NCBI GenBank assembly: GCA_920105805.1
Contig: CAKKTI010000266.1
Span: 1,211 to 24,958, forward strand
Source of the DNA: Condylostoma magnum
Taxonomy: Eukaryota > Ciliophora > Heterotrichea > Heterotrichida > Condylostomatidae
Direction of reading: 5' to 3'
Length of the DNA stretch: 23,748 bases
Notes under the pieces: generated by a model
The model's database searches: none
Seen by the model: only the letters and a program-made list of their open reading frames with translations
What the model was told of the DNA's origin: nothing
Made by a program: the position numbers and the translations under genes
Part shown: piece after piece, positions 1-10,776 of the stretch
How positions within the stretch are numbered: the first letter of the stretch is position 1
Layout: every line of letters begins with the position of its first letter

Positions 1-468
1 CCGTTAAAGTCTAGATAGAAAACTCCTGTAATTAGAAGGAGGTTTAATAGACGAAGAGTTACAGAAAGAGAGTATTACAATAGTCCTATAGGGAAAATTG
101 GTAGAAATAATATAAATGATTTACTAGCTGATATGGGACATGCTTAGACAGAAGTAGATTTATAGATAAACAAGGTGTAATTAGATGATTATTTCAGAAC
201 TTCTTATAGAGGAATGACTTCAGATTTTAGAAGGAAAATGGTAAAGAGAAAAATCCCAGAGAAGGAAAGAAGAAGCTCAATAACGCCTAAGGATTTAGAT
301 CATAATGACCCTGAGGAAGACATTGCTATGAAGTTCTTCCCAAATGATAATGCTAGGAAGTGAAAACTGAAAGGAAGGGATTAGCTAGGATTGGATAGTT
401 GGAGAAGATATCTAAGCAAGCTAAAATCAAACAAACTATCGAAAATAAAGCCTTTTGAGCTGAGTTAG
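1..468 (+). CDS. C-terminal part of a basic protein of unknown function
   Basis: The gene enters from the left edge, so its start is not visible. Frame 1 gives about 155 residues, rich in Arg and Lys, beginning PLKSRQKTPVIRRRF and later MKFFPNDNARKWKLKG. It contains SP and TP sites (NSPIGK, SITPKD) that could be phosphorylated. TAA and TAG inside are read as Gln and TGA as Trp. I end it at TAG (466-468), directly followed by TAA, the pair that ends many genes here. Another TAG-TAA lies at 483-488 in a different frame and would need a 14-nt intron (360-373) to be used; the simpler uninterrupted frame is preferred. It converges on the EF-hand gene, whose stop lies about 90 bp away. I do not recognise a family. 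Confidence 0.5.
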
Positions 469-557
469 TAAATACTTTATCTTAGTAATTCCTTATACTT
501 GTTCTTAAAAGAAATTCAATAAACTAATAATTAAATTCAATAAAAGTTACTATTTAT

Positions 558-2342
558 CTAATATCTCCTTGGTGATTTAGGACTTACTTCCTGTATAAAC
601 TCCGAGAAGCTAACTCTTCCATCTTTGTCTTTATCGTATCTATCCATTAAGTTCTTCAAATCATCCCCTGTGATGAAAATTCCATAATTCCTAAGAATTT
701 CATCAAACTCACTTAAAGTAATAAACCCATTTCCATCACTATCTACAGCTTAAAATGCATCGTGTATATTAAAAAGAGGCCTTCTGCTCATCCTCTACCT
801 TAATCCTTCAGCAACCCCTTCACAGTCTAAATGCAATTTCAATACTTACGCAAATCTTCTGGTAGTTTCGGCTGAAAAGGCGTCTAGTCTGCCTCCATAC
901 CTTCTGCTTTACGCAAATCTTGACCTAAGCATTGAGCTATACTCGGGGGACTTGGGAGTTAACATCTAGCAGAACTCATAGTACTTTAGCCTAGAATCTC
1001 CTTGCATATTAAAATGCTTGATTAATAAATTCACCTCATCCCTCAATTAAGCCACTCCTAAAGCCCTTAGGCCGTCCTCTATCTCAAAAACAGTCACAAA
1101 GCCTCTGCCAGCAACATCGAATACTTTAAAGGCATCATCTAGGTTAAAATCACTTCTAAGGGCTAGATCAATCTTAGCATTTTCTAAATCCCGGTCTAGA
1201 TTGATTTATTCTTTAAAAATACTAGTTAACTCAAATTTCTCAGATTCAGATAATCTAGAGTAATTCAATCTTTCTCGAGCACCGGAATAACTTCTAGATT
1301 GGCTGAAAGTACTGCTTCTTAAAGGACTGTAGTCACCTCCCCTGAAAGATTCCGAGGCTCGGAAAGATCCACTGTTTCTTAGGGGACTAGCCTGTGGACT
1401 ATATACAGATCTCCTTGCAGGGCTTATAGGTCTTCTCACGGGACTTTCGTAGATTGATCTTTATGGGGATGAGGAAGCCATTGATCTAAACGAAGAGCGC
1501 ATTGGGCTAAATGTAGAGGCCATTTCTCTGATCGGACTGGACGCTCTTGGGCTGGGAGAACGACGCAAGGGTGAGTTGAATCGGCGACTTGGGGATGAGT
1601 TGCGAGGTTGGGGAGAGTAGGCTGATTGTCTTGGGGAGAAGGTTTAACGTTGGGAAAAAGTTGAGCGAGATAGGCTGTTTGAGAATGATGAAACACCTTC
1701 CACAAACTCAGAGTAACTAAGTCTTCCATCCGCATCATTATCCAATCTCCTCAACAATGCATCAATTTAATCAACTCCAGAACTTAAATAATGCCTTCTC
1801 AGAAAATCTGCAAGTGAAATCCTATCGATAGATCCAAGTCTAGCAGAATCGATTGTATTGAACCCATCTAAATAGTTAAAATCATATCTTAGATTTAACG
1901 ATCTTTTGCATTCCTACAAATCATTTTATAATCTCAACTCAAATTCAAACAATCTGCCTAGATCTAATTCTACCTGGTAACTCATTCTGATTGAAGGCCT
2001 TCTAGACAGAACCAGAGACCTCAGCCTTTCATCCGTTGAAGGAAGAGTCAGTTGATGAAAATCCGTTAAATCCAAACGTCCGTCAGAATTCGAGTCATAT
2101 TGCCGCATTACACTAGAAATTTCAATCTCTGATGCTGGAATCCTGCTTCTAATAACAAAATCTTTTACATCCGATGAGTTAAGAGTTGAAAGGCCTAGAC
2201 GATCAAGTTGCCTAAATGCGGAATATGGCTCAAAATCTGGGTTTTAGCATAAGCGAATACGCTGGCATTCAACTTATATTTCGTTCTGAGCTAAGGAGTA
2301 AAGTAGGTTGGCTAGTTAACGTTCAGTTTCTAAACTTAACAT
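558..2342 (-). CDS. EF-hand calcium-binding protein with an SP/R-rich linker
   Basis: A single frame of 594 residues from ATG (2342) to TAG (558-560). It has three blocks of paired EF-hands. Near residue 80 is the loop DSNSDGRLDLTD and near 200 the canonical DNDADGRLSYSE. Around 410-450 are two degenerate loops (DVAGRGFVTVFE, NMQGDSRLKYYE). The C-terminal pair DSDGNGFITLSE (about 532) and DKDKDGRVSFSE (about 567) has all Ca2+ ligands. Blocks are joined by a recurring helical phrase ending in R-x-DFN or RPLFN followed by D/HDAF. Residues about 215-375 are a low-complexity linker full of SP, SPLR and SPxR motifs, which look like proline-directed kinase sites. Calcium binding is well supported; the cellular role (cytoskeleton or cortex) is only a guess. 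Internal TAA/TAG are Gln. The next upstream gene ends 48 bp before this start. Confidence 0.85.
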
Positions 2343-2390
2343 TTTACAAACAAATATTATAGTTAAATGGAGGTTTGAATAATTAATAAG

Positions 2391-2828
2391 TTAAAAAGAG
2401 AACATAGCCTATTCTAGCTCCGTATTAACCAGCCCAATACTGCGAGTCTTTAGATGAAATTATTACTTAGCATGTAGTCGCATCTTATGGAATCTATCCT
2501 CTCAGTCTACATCAAGTTCTCTCATAGCACCAATCTACTAAGTCTTCGTTTTTGGTTGTTTGTACTTTTCCAGTTTTAAGTTAATCCCCGTCTGAAAACC
2601 TTAATTGTAATTAAGCTACTCCACCACAGTCCCATCTACCACAAATTACTATTCCTGATATAAATTATTTCCCTTTGAAGTCAGATACATTTATTTCTTG
2701 AGTTAAATGGCCTCATTCATAACTGCCTACAAAAGTGCAAGGAAGATTACGGTAAGTTCCAAAGTTTTCAATTGCTCAGCCATCTCCTCCGTGTTGTATA
2801 GTCCAGTTATCAAATCAATTGTATCCAT
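2391..2828 (-). CDS. Small protein of unknown function
   Basis: An uninterrupted frame of 145 residues starts at ATG (2828, MDTIDLITGLYNTEEMAEQL) and is ended here at TAA (2391-2393). The N-terminal third is helical and hydrophobic (LELTVIFLALLQAVMNEAI), possibly an amphipathic or membrane-seeking helix. The rest is polar with clustered Lys/Arg and Gln. Gln codons are often TAA or TAG and the one Trp (VDWEDRF) is TGA. It is co-directional with the EF-hand gene and 48 bp upstream of it. I do not recognise a family. An earlier in-frame TAG about 18 bases upstream could be the true stop. Confidence 0.55.
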
Positions 2829-3166
2829 ATGGATTTTTTATCAAATTGGGTTGTTGTAGTAGTTATAATAGTTAAAACGGGTTTCCAAGGCTTAGTTAGA
2901 ATACTTCCTGTAGTTTTTCTTCTGAATTACTATTATTAACATTGCAATTTGAGTAAAATGATAAAAGCTTGTAAAATTTTATTCAGACTATAAGAACGTC
3001 ATTTTATAGATGATCATGGTAAAACTGATTTAATTATAGTAGTTTTACTGTATCATGAGGATCTAGATAGTCAAAACTAAGTTTAAAAACTTTTAATAAG
3101 TCTTGATCAAGCATTTTATATTAATTATAAAGAAATGGTGTATCATCATATGGAAAACTAGAAATT
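2829..3166. other. AT-rich spacer between minus-strand genes
   Basis: About 340 bp without a convincing long gene. It must hold the promoter of the minus-strand gene starting at 2828 and the 3' end of the membrane-protein gene that stops at 3167. A possible short plus-strand ORF (2958-3161) is listed separately. No repeats or RNA genes were seen. Confidence 0.5.
2958..3161 (+). CDS. Possible small ORF, unknown
   Basis: An ATG-initiated frame of about 67 residues beginning MIKACKILFRLQERHF and running to TAG (3159-3161). The composition is protein-like, with few TGA codons, whereas the opposite strand in the same interval would be full of them. Its stop region overlaps the stop region of the convergent membrane-protein gene in a near-palindrome (3158-3170). 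No homology is recognised. With no real stop codons in this code, short open frames are cheap, so this is weak. Confidence 0.25.
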
Positions 3167-4216
3167 TTAAATAATAACTAATCAATTGAATTGCTGGACA
3201 TTTCTTCTTTGCCTATAGCAAATAAACTTGTAATAGAGGATAAGAGTCACTATTACTGATCCAGATAAGATGAATCCAACAATTGCTGCAACGTCCTTAT
3301 TTTGTTCGCTGCATCCCAACTCCTTAGATTCTTCATCACATTTATTATGCTATTTTATCCATATACCTAAAAAGTAGATAGCCATACTTATAGGGAAATA
3401 TATGTCTTTATAGCGCCCTAGGAAGAGTATAGCTAGAAATAAAGCAAATAGCATAGCAAAAATTGAAACTTGACTTATTCTGAATCCTAATAGTAATAAT
3501 TAACCATTGTCTTCTTACTAATAATCACTTATTATCTAAAACCCTTATTATATGCAACACATCAACGATCATCCAAGCATTATGGGAATTCTTATGTGTA
3601 TTGATAGGTATTCTGATGAAGTAACAATGTATCTTCCATCATCTAAATACTTAACTCTTGTATATGTTATATATGTAAAGATAAGCATAAAAAACAAGGC
3701 TCCCTGAGCTATCCATTTAATCAGTTCATTATCTATCTAATTTCTAGTTGCAAAATAGACTGATTAAGCAAAATATACCGGATAAAAGTAAAATTTTATT
3801 TATTCGGTTAAAATATCTAATGAAGTTAATGTTTCACATCTAAAAACCATCACAACAAACATCAAGCTTAGAAATAGGATAACTGTTCATCCTGATTCAA
3901 CAAAGTAAGTTGGGCATTCTATTGGAGTATCAAATTTATCCTCTTTGGCTAAATAACTATTATAAGCAACTCCCCCTAGAAAGCAAATTAAACTTACAAT
4001 GTAGCCAGAAATATGCCCATACCTTATAAGATTCAATGAAAAACTTGTATATTTACTATAAAGCATTCCTGCTCCTGGAATTCCTTGTATTTAATTTATT
4101 TCAATCTTTCTTAGCTCTCTATATGGTATTTCTTCTCCTTCTATTATACTATTGTAATCCTTATTTGTTATATATACGGGAGGATCAAACTCATCAATAT
4201 TATTTTTGTAATACAT
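3167..4216 (-). CDS. Multi-spanning membrane protein of unknown function
   Basis: A frame of 349 residues from ATG (4216, MYYKNNIDEFDPPVY) to TAA (3167-3169), with a further in-frame TAG at 3158. After a polar N-terminus of about 60 residues come roughly eight hydrophobic segments, for example GYIVSLICFLGGVAY, VILFLSLMFVVMVF, ALFFMLIFTYITY, IFAMLFALFLAILFL and VAAIVGFILSGSVIVTL, separated by short polar loops. This fits an integral membrane protein, but the family is not recognised. The same frame stays protein-like upstream, to about 4395, including a hydrophobic stretch rich in Ile (about 4275-4305), but has no ATG there. The true N-terminus may be longer, using a small intron I could not place. 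It is divergent from the receptor gene at 4400. Confidence 0.6.
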
Positions 4217-4399
4217 TTTATTAAGTTTAAATAGAGTTTCTTCCTCAGTTTAATTATATGGATAATTATTAAATTACTTTAAGATGATTATTATTATGGT
4301 AAAAGTAATCTATACTGATTTAAATTAGAATCGATCATTTAAACGTGATACTCTTTGAAATAATCCATTCAAATGACTATCATCCCCAATAAATAAAAT

Positions 4400-7300
4400 A
4401 TGTCAGGAATCTGGTTATGATTTTCTCTAGCATATTCGCTAACAATAAAAACCTTAGTTTTAACAGAAGGGAACGTTGAAATGTCAAATTAGTTTCAATA
4501 GATGCTGTAAGAACAAAATTACAATAGCATCAAATTTTATTACGATGAAGAAATAAGTAATACGTACGATTTAATCATAGATTTATCTTTTACTTATTAA
4601 TCCAAATTTATCATATGCAAAAAGTCTTACGAGTTTAACATACCAGTTTTGCAGACATCCAACTTCCAGTGTAATTCTCAGAGACAATTTTATCCATTTG
4701 CAAAGTCTACAGATGTCAAAGAGGCTGTTTAAGCATTTCTAGACTTTAAGAATTGAAATACTGGGAATTTGATAATAGAGACATAATCTGTACTACTTTA
4801 AAGTTTAAATTTTAGTACAATTGAAAAGATCATCAATTCAAAAAATTCTTCATTTTCTAGTATTGATCAAATAGTAAAATCAGTTCTAAAACCATCAGGA
4901 AGTCATTTATATATAATATCTACCGACAAAGAGACAACATCAAAATTCCTGTAATCAATGAAAAATTCAAACTTTTGAAACTAAGATTTAGCTGTGGTAT
5001 TAATAGGCCGTGCTGCTCACTCTTAAAAGTTTGATTATACTGTATAAATTATGGAAACAGATACAAAAGCTTAATTTGGCTATGAATTTGACTAATTGTA
5101 AAAAGTATTATCTAAAATTCACAATTATTCAATAAATCAAAATGTATAAGATGTCTTGTAGTCAATTCTCCCTGAAAACTTTTGGCCCTCAGAGTTTGCT
5201 ATAATTAACGTATAGAATGGCTAATATGTTTAAGTAGGAACCATCATCAACAACTAAGTTTAAATATACGAAAATCTAATCTTAAATGAGCAATAAACTG
5301 ATGTTTCATTAGCCGAGTCATTATCAATAAAAGTAAGTATTAATTCTGATCCTTACAATCACAACGCAGACCCATTTCAATGGATGGATATTCTGCATAC
5401 CTTCTTCTTGCTTGGAGTAGAGAGAGCAACAAAAGATTGAAATCTTATACAAAACTTTTAATTAGATATAGTAAGATTAGCTTGTGGTTCTTGAATTTTA
5501 GATGAAGATTACCTTAGCCAGTGCTATGAAGCTAATTAAAATAGATTAGGGGGACTTACTATTACTACAACTAGTTCTGCTATTACAATAGCAGCTCTAA
5601 AAGCAGTATAAGATATAGGCTCTGACACTGCAATGCTTGGAACTATAAATGAGGCCAGTGCTCTTAAGTCAATTTAACTCGCTCGTTCCCGATAGGTCAA
5701 GCTTGACCAAAAATACAAGGTATACAATTTATTAGAACAAAAAACAATGACCTTTCAAAATTTAGTTACTATAATTAGATAATAATGAAAATAGATAAAT
5801 GTCTTATACGCAAACCAAATTATATGCTAAAAGGAACTTGATATAAAGCTATCTCAGAGTTTATTGCTACAATTACGGATTAAAACTTCTTAATTATTAT
5901 TGATGATAAATAGCCAGTAGATTGCTTTTTCTAGATGATGATTCCCTATGATTGTTTTTCATTAAAATACAAATGATTAATGTATTTAATATGCTGTTCC
6001 ATTACATCTTAAATGCTTTTACCTTTATTACAATAATCTATCTTTAAAGTTTAGCTAGGAAATAAAATATGAACATAAAGCTGTGTTGTTGTTTTTTCAC
6101 GACAGTTTTTCATAAATGCCTATTTACAGCTACAAGAGGGTTAAGACTTTCCCCTTTATCTACGACTTAGAAATAGTTATGTATACTGAAACCCATCACT
6201 TATACTTTTCTTGAAGATTAGAGGTTGGACTAGCATTACTGTGTTATATGATAGTCAAGGCTCTTTTGAGGAGTAATATGCAAGATTTGTTGAGGATGCT
6301 TAAAAATCAGGAGTTTAAATTGTTAATGATACTAATAAAAGATACATTGGGGATTTAAAACAAGAGTAATTTTAAGGCGAAGTTGATCAAATTAACTCAA
6401 TTATTCAAACTGGGGCAAGAGTATTATATCTAATTACCTTTTATGATACTATTCAATTTGTAGCTGATTATCTAGCTAGAAAAGGGTTTAAGTAGAATGA
6501 TTTTATAATACTAACTCAATCTGGATATTTACTAACAATAATTGATTAATTAAATGAAAAAGAGGCTGGAATATTATCTGATGGTTTCAGATTAGAGCTA
6601 CCTGCTTATATTGGAGAAGAAGGGGATTAACTATACGATAAGCAATAGCAAATTGAATCACTTTAGTCCTTCGGTAAATCAAGTGCTAACTGTTACTTTT
6701 ATGATGTCGGATTATTGGCTGTTTAGTGTCTGGATTATTGTATTACAAGAGGTTGGGATTTTGAAAGTGGCGCATGGATTAACAAGGCCTGCAGAAATAC
6801 AAAGTTCTATGGTTGCAGTGGGAGCATTTCATTTAGCCAAGAAAACAATGATAGGTGGATTGATACCTACCAATTATATCAAAGTAGATTAAATAATGGC
6901 CAACTTAATTCTGTACTAGTTGGATATATTAAACCTTTAAATAGTGTAATATACCAAGAAATAGAAGAAATTTTGTTTAAAGGCTCAGCGAAAGCTCCAT
7001 AGCCATTTAGAATTAATAAATAAGATTGTCCATTTGATATAGAAGAATTAGAAGTTTTTGAATAAGGAAGGACTGTTTTAATTTCGATAGGAATTATTTT
7101 TGTAATTTTAACTATTATTAGTGGTTCAATAGCCTGAAAATGATGAAATTAAGTAGAAATTTAGATTTTGGATTCTCCCAGATTCATCTATAATACTGAT
7201 ATTATCTTGATATGCTGCTTGGTCATTGAATCTTTACAACTAATTGCTTTGGGTCCTGATTTGTCAGATCTTCGTCCTGTATATTAAGATATTGTTGATA

Positions 7301-8202
7301 TCACTATATCAAAACTTGACAATAGATTTGAATACAAAAACGGAGGATTTTGGAGAGTATTATGCTTCAATCTCATCACATTTTTAGTTTTTAATATCCT
7401 ATTACTTAACTACTTTTTATCTAAAATCTTGAGATACGATAAATTTGATTTAGTGTAAAGTCTAAATGATATTACTGAATATCTAGTATTGATATATGCT
7501 CATACGTTGTGAATACCAATAACCTACACTTCTCTTTCCTTATTTCAATGTGATTATGCAATAGGAAATAGCTTTTAAGATTCTATACTGGAAGTGGATT
7601 GCTATTAACAATGCTGGAAAGACGAACACTTAGTTTATACTATACTTGCTATCTTACTTCTTTTGATATAGTTGCCTATACATATTTTATTAAGATTGAA
7701 GAGTTAAGATATTGCACCTGGCCTTAATATTTTAACAAAACCAAGATTCATTATACTGAAAACTATTTATCAAACTATCTTAATTGTAATCAAGGTTGTA
7801 CTTGCTTAAATAGAGGAGGAAATGTATCAGTTTGTGTTTATAGGAGTGATGATTCTATATCTAATGACTTGTTCAATGTCAAAGCCTTATAATATTTATC
7901 AAGTAGCTGTGATTTAAGTTATAGGAGCTGTTATTCCCTTGATTATAGGATCAGTTGTTGTTCTAAGTGGATATTTCTTTTAAGAGGCGAAAATTGCTTG
8001 AGAATTATCTATTGCAATTTCAGTTTTAACTATCAGTGGAGTTTTAATAAGTTTTTCAATATATTATATTCCTAACGTTTTATTAATTGGGAAAAATAGA
8101 GATATAGCTCATTTAATTAGATATTAATTTGGATTAGAACAAGAATTCAACGAAATGCATGAAGTACAACCAACAAATCAAACTTTAAGTTTTTATGATT
8201 AG
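4400..8202 (+). CDS. Receptor-like protein: ANF-type ligand-binding domains plus multi-TM block
   Basis: ATG (4400) opens a signal-peptide-like start, MSGIWLWFSLAYSLT. The first part (to about 5330) resembles a periplasmic-binding-protein fold: DLIIDLSFTYQSKFI, FNIPVLQTS and the closing INVQNGQYVQVG. A second such domain starts near 5380 (LGGLTITTTSSAITIAALKA). After an unclear stretch, the frame from about 6133 gives FPLYLRLRNS, GWTSITVLYDSQGS and a C-lobe ending YGCSGSISFSQ, typical of ANF/receptor-ligand regions. From about 7080 several TM segments follow to the C-terminus SFYDQ. TAG (8200-8202) plus TAA end the gene. It probably senses an extracellular ligand, perhaps as a family-C-like receptor. 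The 5' part and 3' part are in different frames (codon starts 2 versus 1 mod 3), so an intron, an indel or two adjacent genes must lie within about 5670-6133. Coordinates for a single gene are therefore tentative. Confidence 0.6.
5695..5708. repeat. 14-bp perfect palindrome
   Basis: GGTCAAGCTTGACC is a perfect inverted repeat at the point where the receptor reading frame stops resembling its domain family. It could be chance, a protein-binding site or the trace of a rearrangement junction. Confidence 0.5.
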
Positions 8203-8205
8203 TAA

Positions 8206-8509
8206 GTTAGTTAATGCTTAAACTGATTATTTTAATATGTTAAGTGTTTGCTTTATAATATTAGTTTGTACTATAAGCAATTTATTATAAAAAGGCCTTA
8301 AAATTTACTTAAAGTAATGTTTATTAAGATTATTGAGTGCAATGATATACAGTTTTCTTTGTAGATATAAATTATTTCAAGTAATTAAACAAATATAATA
8401 AGATTATAACTTTTATGCTGTTCTTTTTATTTGATTTTTAAACTAATAAATTAAAACGAACGACAAAACTGTCCTATATAGATATTTCTATTATTTATTA
8501 TATTTATCT
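8206..8509. other. AT-rich convergent spacer
   Basis: About 300 bp between the receptor stop and the stop of the minus-strand Q/K-rich gene. It is very AT-rich with scattered T and A runs. I see no gene, repeat or RNA. It must contain the 3' ends of both convergent transcripts. Confidence 0.6.
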
Positions 8510-9247
8510 CTAATTAAATGGCTTTTAAAGAGGCTCTAATAGTCCCTTCTAAATAAGCATTCGCTTTTATAACTTATATCTCGGATTAATAAAAGTTTAT
8601 CTCTTTCTAATATTTCCATAATATCTCTGACTTATTCCCAACTACTGTCTTTTACGCTCTAAATTAATCTAACGTAATTACTCCTTCTAATCTAGCTTTT
8701 GATTAATCTATTTATCTATGTTTTATAACTTTGTATATCAGTTTTAAAATGTTTCCTTAGGAGTTTCCTTTCTATTTGAATTCTAATTTAATTCCTTTTA
8801 AAACGTAGTTTTTAATAGCTCAGCAGAGCAATTTTGCTTTAAATTCCTTGGAGACAGTGATTTCATTTTCCTATTAGCTAATTTTAATCTATCCTTATTA
8901 AAACTTACGTAAAAATATTGCTTTAAATTTTGATGCTTTTACTTTTCTAACTAAGGGCTAAATTGTTTCTGCCTTTAATAATTCTTAAACGCAGGACTAA
9001 TTCTATATCCTTGTAATAAACAATCTTCAATGTCAAAATAGCCAGCATCCTTATCATAATCAGTTCCTTATTATGATTTTATCAAATCATTAAGACTTGC
9101 TCCAAGCTTAATAGATGATAAACGCTTTGAGCTAAGATTTCTAGGTTAGATTTACACATAATAATTAAACTCCTAAGGAGTATGAGCTGCTTTACCTATT
9201 CTTTTAATCCTTTTTATTCTTTGTTTACTTTTACTTATCAAATCCAT
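8510..9247 (-). CDS. Basic Gln/Lys-rich protein of unknown function
   Basis: ATG (9247, MDLISKSKQRIKRIKRIGKA) opens a frame of about 245 residues. It is strongly basic, with Lys, Arg and Gln making much of the chain and SP motifs such as RISPAFK, QFSPQLE and SLSPRN. The C-terminal half looks like a charged helix or coiled coil. Many Gln are TAA/TAG. I stop it at TAG (8510-8512); several further TAA/TAG codons follow in frame within 25 bases, so the exact C-terminus is uncertain. The composition suggests a nucleic-acid- or cytoskeleton-binding protein, but no family is recognised. A 15-nt segment at 8894-8908 may be an intron. Confidence 0.55.
8894..8908 (-). other. Candidate 15-nt intron
   Basis: On the minus strand this reads GTAAGTTTTAATAAG: a perfect GTAAGT donor and an AG end in exactly 15 nt, the size typical of heterotrich ciliate introns. 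Removing it keeps the reading frame of the host gene, so frame cannot decide the matter. Confidence 0.35.
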
Positions 9248-9865
9248 GTTACTTTTGCTATAAAAGATATTCAGGTATTATTATTTTAAGTCCTTTGCAA
9301 CTCAAATCAAACCTACTATTTCAAGCACATGTTTATTACTTGTTTAAAGCATTCTGCTAAAAGAAAAATTAATAGTCTTTATGAATATATTCCATTTTAG
9401 GTTGATTTAATGTGTAATTTTAAACAATGTTTCTAAAAGAGTAATAAAATGTCAAACAATTACGAAAGTATATAGTAAATGATAAGTTCTTGATTAATCA
9501 AATACTATATTGAGATACTAGAGTTAAATCACTATATGAGATTTCTTTGAATATAATTATAATAGTTTTCATATTCAATACGAGTTTCATACTAACTACC
9601 AATATGCCTAGCTTTATTTTTATTATTAAAATATACCAAACTTAGTTACTTTTCAAGGTTTGGATAATACACTCAGTAGAATTTATGGTATTAAGTCTTT
9701 TAACTTCCAGAAACTACTTTCTTTGGTTAATGAATAAAGAATTGAAGTACTGCAGTCACCCGAATTAGCAAAACAATAAATAATAAAATACTAAAGGCAT
9801 GTTTTATGCTTTAAACAGTTAAACTATATCTTTTATTTTACACCATTAGTTAATTCTATATAAAA
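9248..9865. other. AT-rich intergenic region between divergent genes
   Basis: About 620 bp separating the minus-strand Q/K-rich gene from the DOMON gene. It must carry both promoters. One minus-strand frame (about 9720 down to a TAG TAG at 9313-9318) has a protein-like composition, for example KFYWVYYPNLEKQ and ARHIGSQYETRIEY, but has no usable ATG. A plus-strand frame from ATG 9448 is also open. Neither resembles a family I can name, and both cannot be coding. They may be remnants or chance. Confidence 0.4.
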
Positions 9866-10480
9866 ATGAAATCAATCCAAGCACTTCAGCTAATTGCCTT
9901 ACTAGCTCTTGCTAACGCAGGATCTGAGACCCTTCCCAAGGATTAAACTGTAGAATGGACTATAAACACTAGTTCAAATACAGTAAGTTTCACCCACACC
10001 ATCCCAACAGCAAATTTAACAGAATTCGGCTGGTGGGGGCTATGCTTCAAGCCAAAATCAGAAAGTGGAGACAATATGAATGGAGCAGACTGTGTTACCG
10101 TCATTAAGGACTCTGGCACTGTGGATGATAGATACGCTAGTAGTAATGAAAGACCAGTTTCTGATACAACCGACAACTTAACCAATGCAAGTCGACAAGA
10201 AAGTGGAACTAATACCGTTACTACATGGACAAGACCCCTGGATACTTCAGATTCTCAGGATGTTGCCTTTGTTGTAGGAAATCAATATCACATTCAATGG
10301 GCTATGTCTACTGTTGAAAATAATTTGATTCAGAAGCATGCTGAGGGAAATAGAGGACATGAGGTTATCACATTCACTCAGGATTATGCTGATACTGGCA
10401 GTGATGATCAGGATGATGATGATACCAGTGTCTACTATGCCCTCACTATGGTGATCCTAGGGCTTATTGCATTAGTTTAG
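9866..10480 (+). CDS. Secreted or GPI-anchored DOMON-domain protein
   Basis: ATG (9866) starts MKSIQALQLIALLALANAG, a clear signal peptide, and the frame runs 204 residues to TAG (10478-10480) followed by TAA. Residues about 25-165 match the DOMON pattern: VEWTINTSSNTVSF, FGWWGLCF, MNGADCVTVIKD, a TTWTRPLDT segment and QYHIQWAMS followed by a late His. DOMON domains bind haem or sugars and usually sit outside the cell. After an acidic spacer (DDQDDDDTS) the chain ends in the hydrophobic tail YYALTMVILGLIALV with nothing basic behind it, as in a GPI-attachment signal. No cytochrome b561 helices follow, so this is a stand-alone DOMON protein. Reading on past TAG-TAA would reach a TGA 12 codons later, which the tail argues against. 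Confidence 0.85.
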
Positions 10481-10776
10481 TAAAGATTTAGAGTTATGGC
10501 AATTCAATTAGTTTGAATTAATATCTTATAAAGTCTTTTCAAATAGATCTTAATAAATTTGGACTGATTTAGTATTAATCAACTTCTGTTATCCAATAAG
10601 GTCAGTTATTCATGTAACTTATTTTTAATTCAAAAGGACTATAACATTATTGCACTAATTTCTATCAAAAGCTTGAAAAACATTCAGCTAATAATAAAAG
10701 CATCATTTGGTGTTACTGCGCAAATATCAAGCCAACCTAATATATCAACTAAATTTCTAAAGCAACAATCCAAAAA

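Noticed and set aside
360-373. 14-nt GT-AG intron in the first gene, leading to the TAG-TAA at 483
   Set aside because: The uninterrupted frame already ends in TAG-TAA at 466 and needs no intron of unusual size.
1206-2108. Several short standard-code ORFs on the minus strand that would suggest a broken gene
   Set aside because: They are fragments of one intact 594-residue EF-hand frame once TAA/TAG are read as Gln.
6611-6892. Plus-strand standard-code ORF of 93 codons
   Set aside because: It is out of frame with the strong ANF C-lobe match (YGCSGSISFSQ) in the same place and has no family resemblance.
9313-9720. Minus-strand frame with protein-like composition, considered as a transposase remnant
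   Set aside because: No ATG, no catalytic motif and no terminal repeats; other frames across the same stretch look equally open.
9943-10185. Minus-strand ORF of 80 codons
   Set aside because: It is the shadow of the DOMON gene on the opposite strand.
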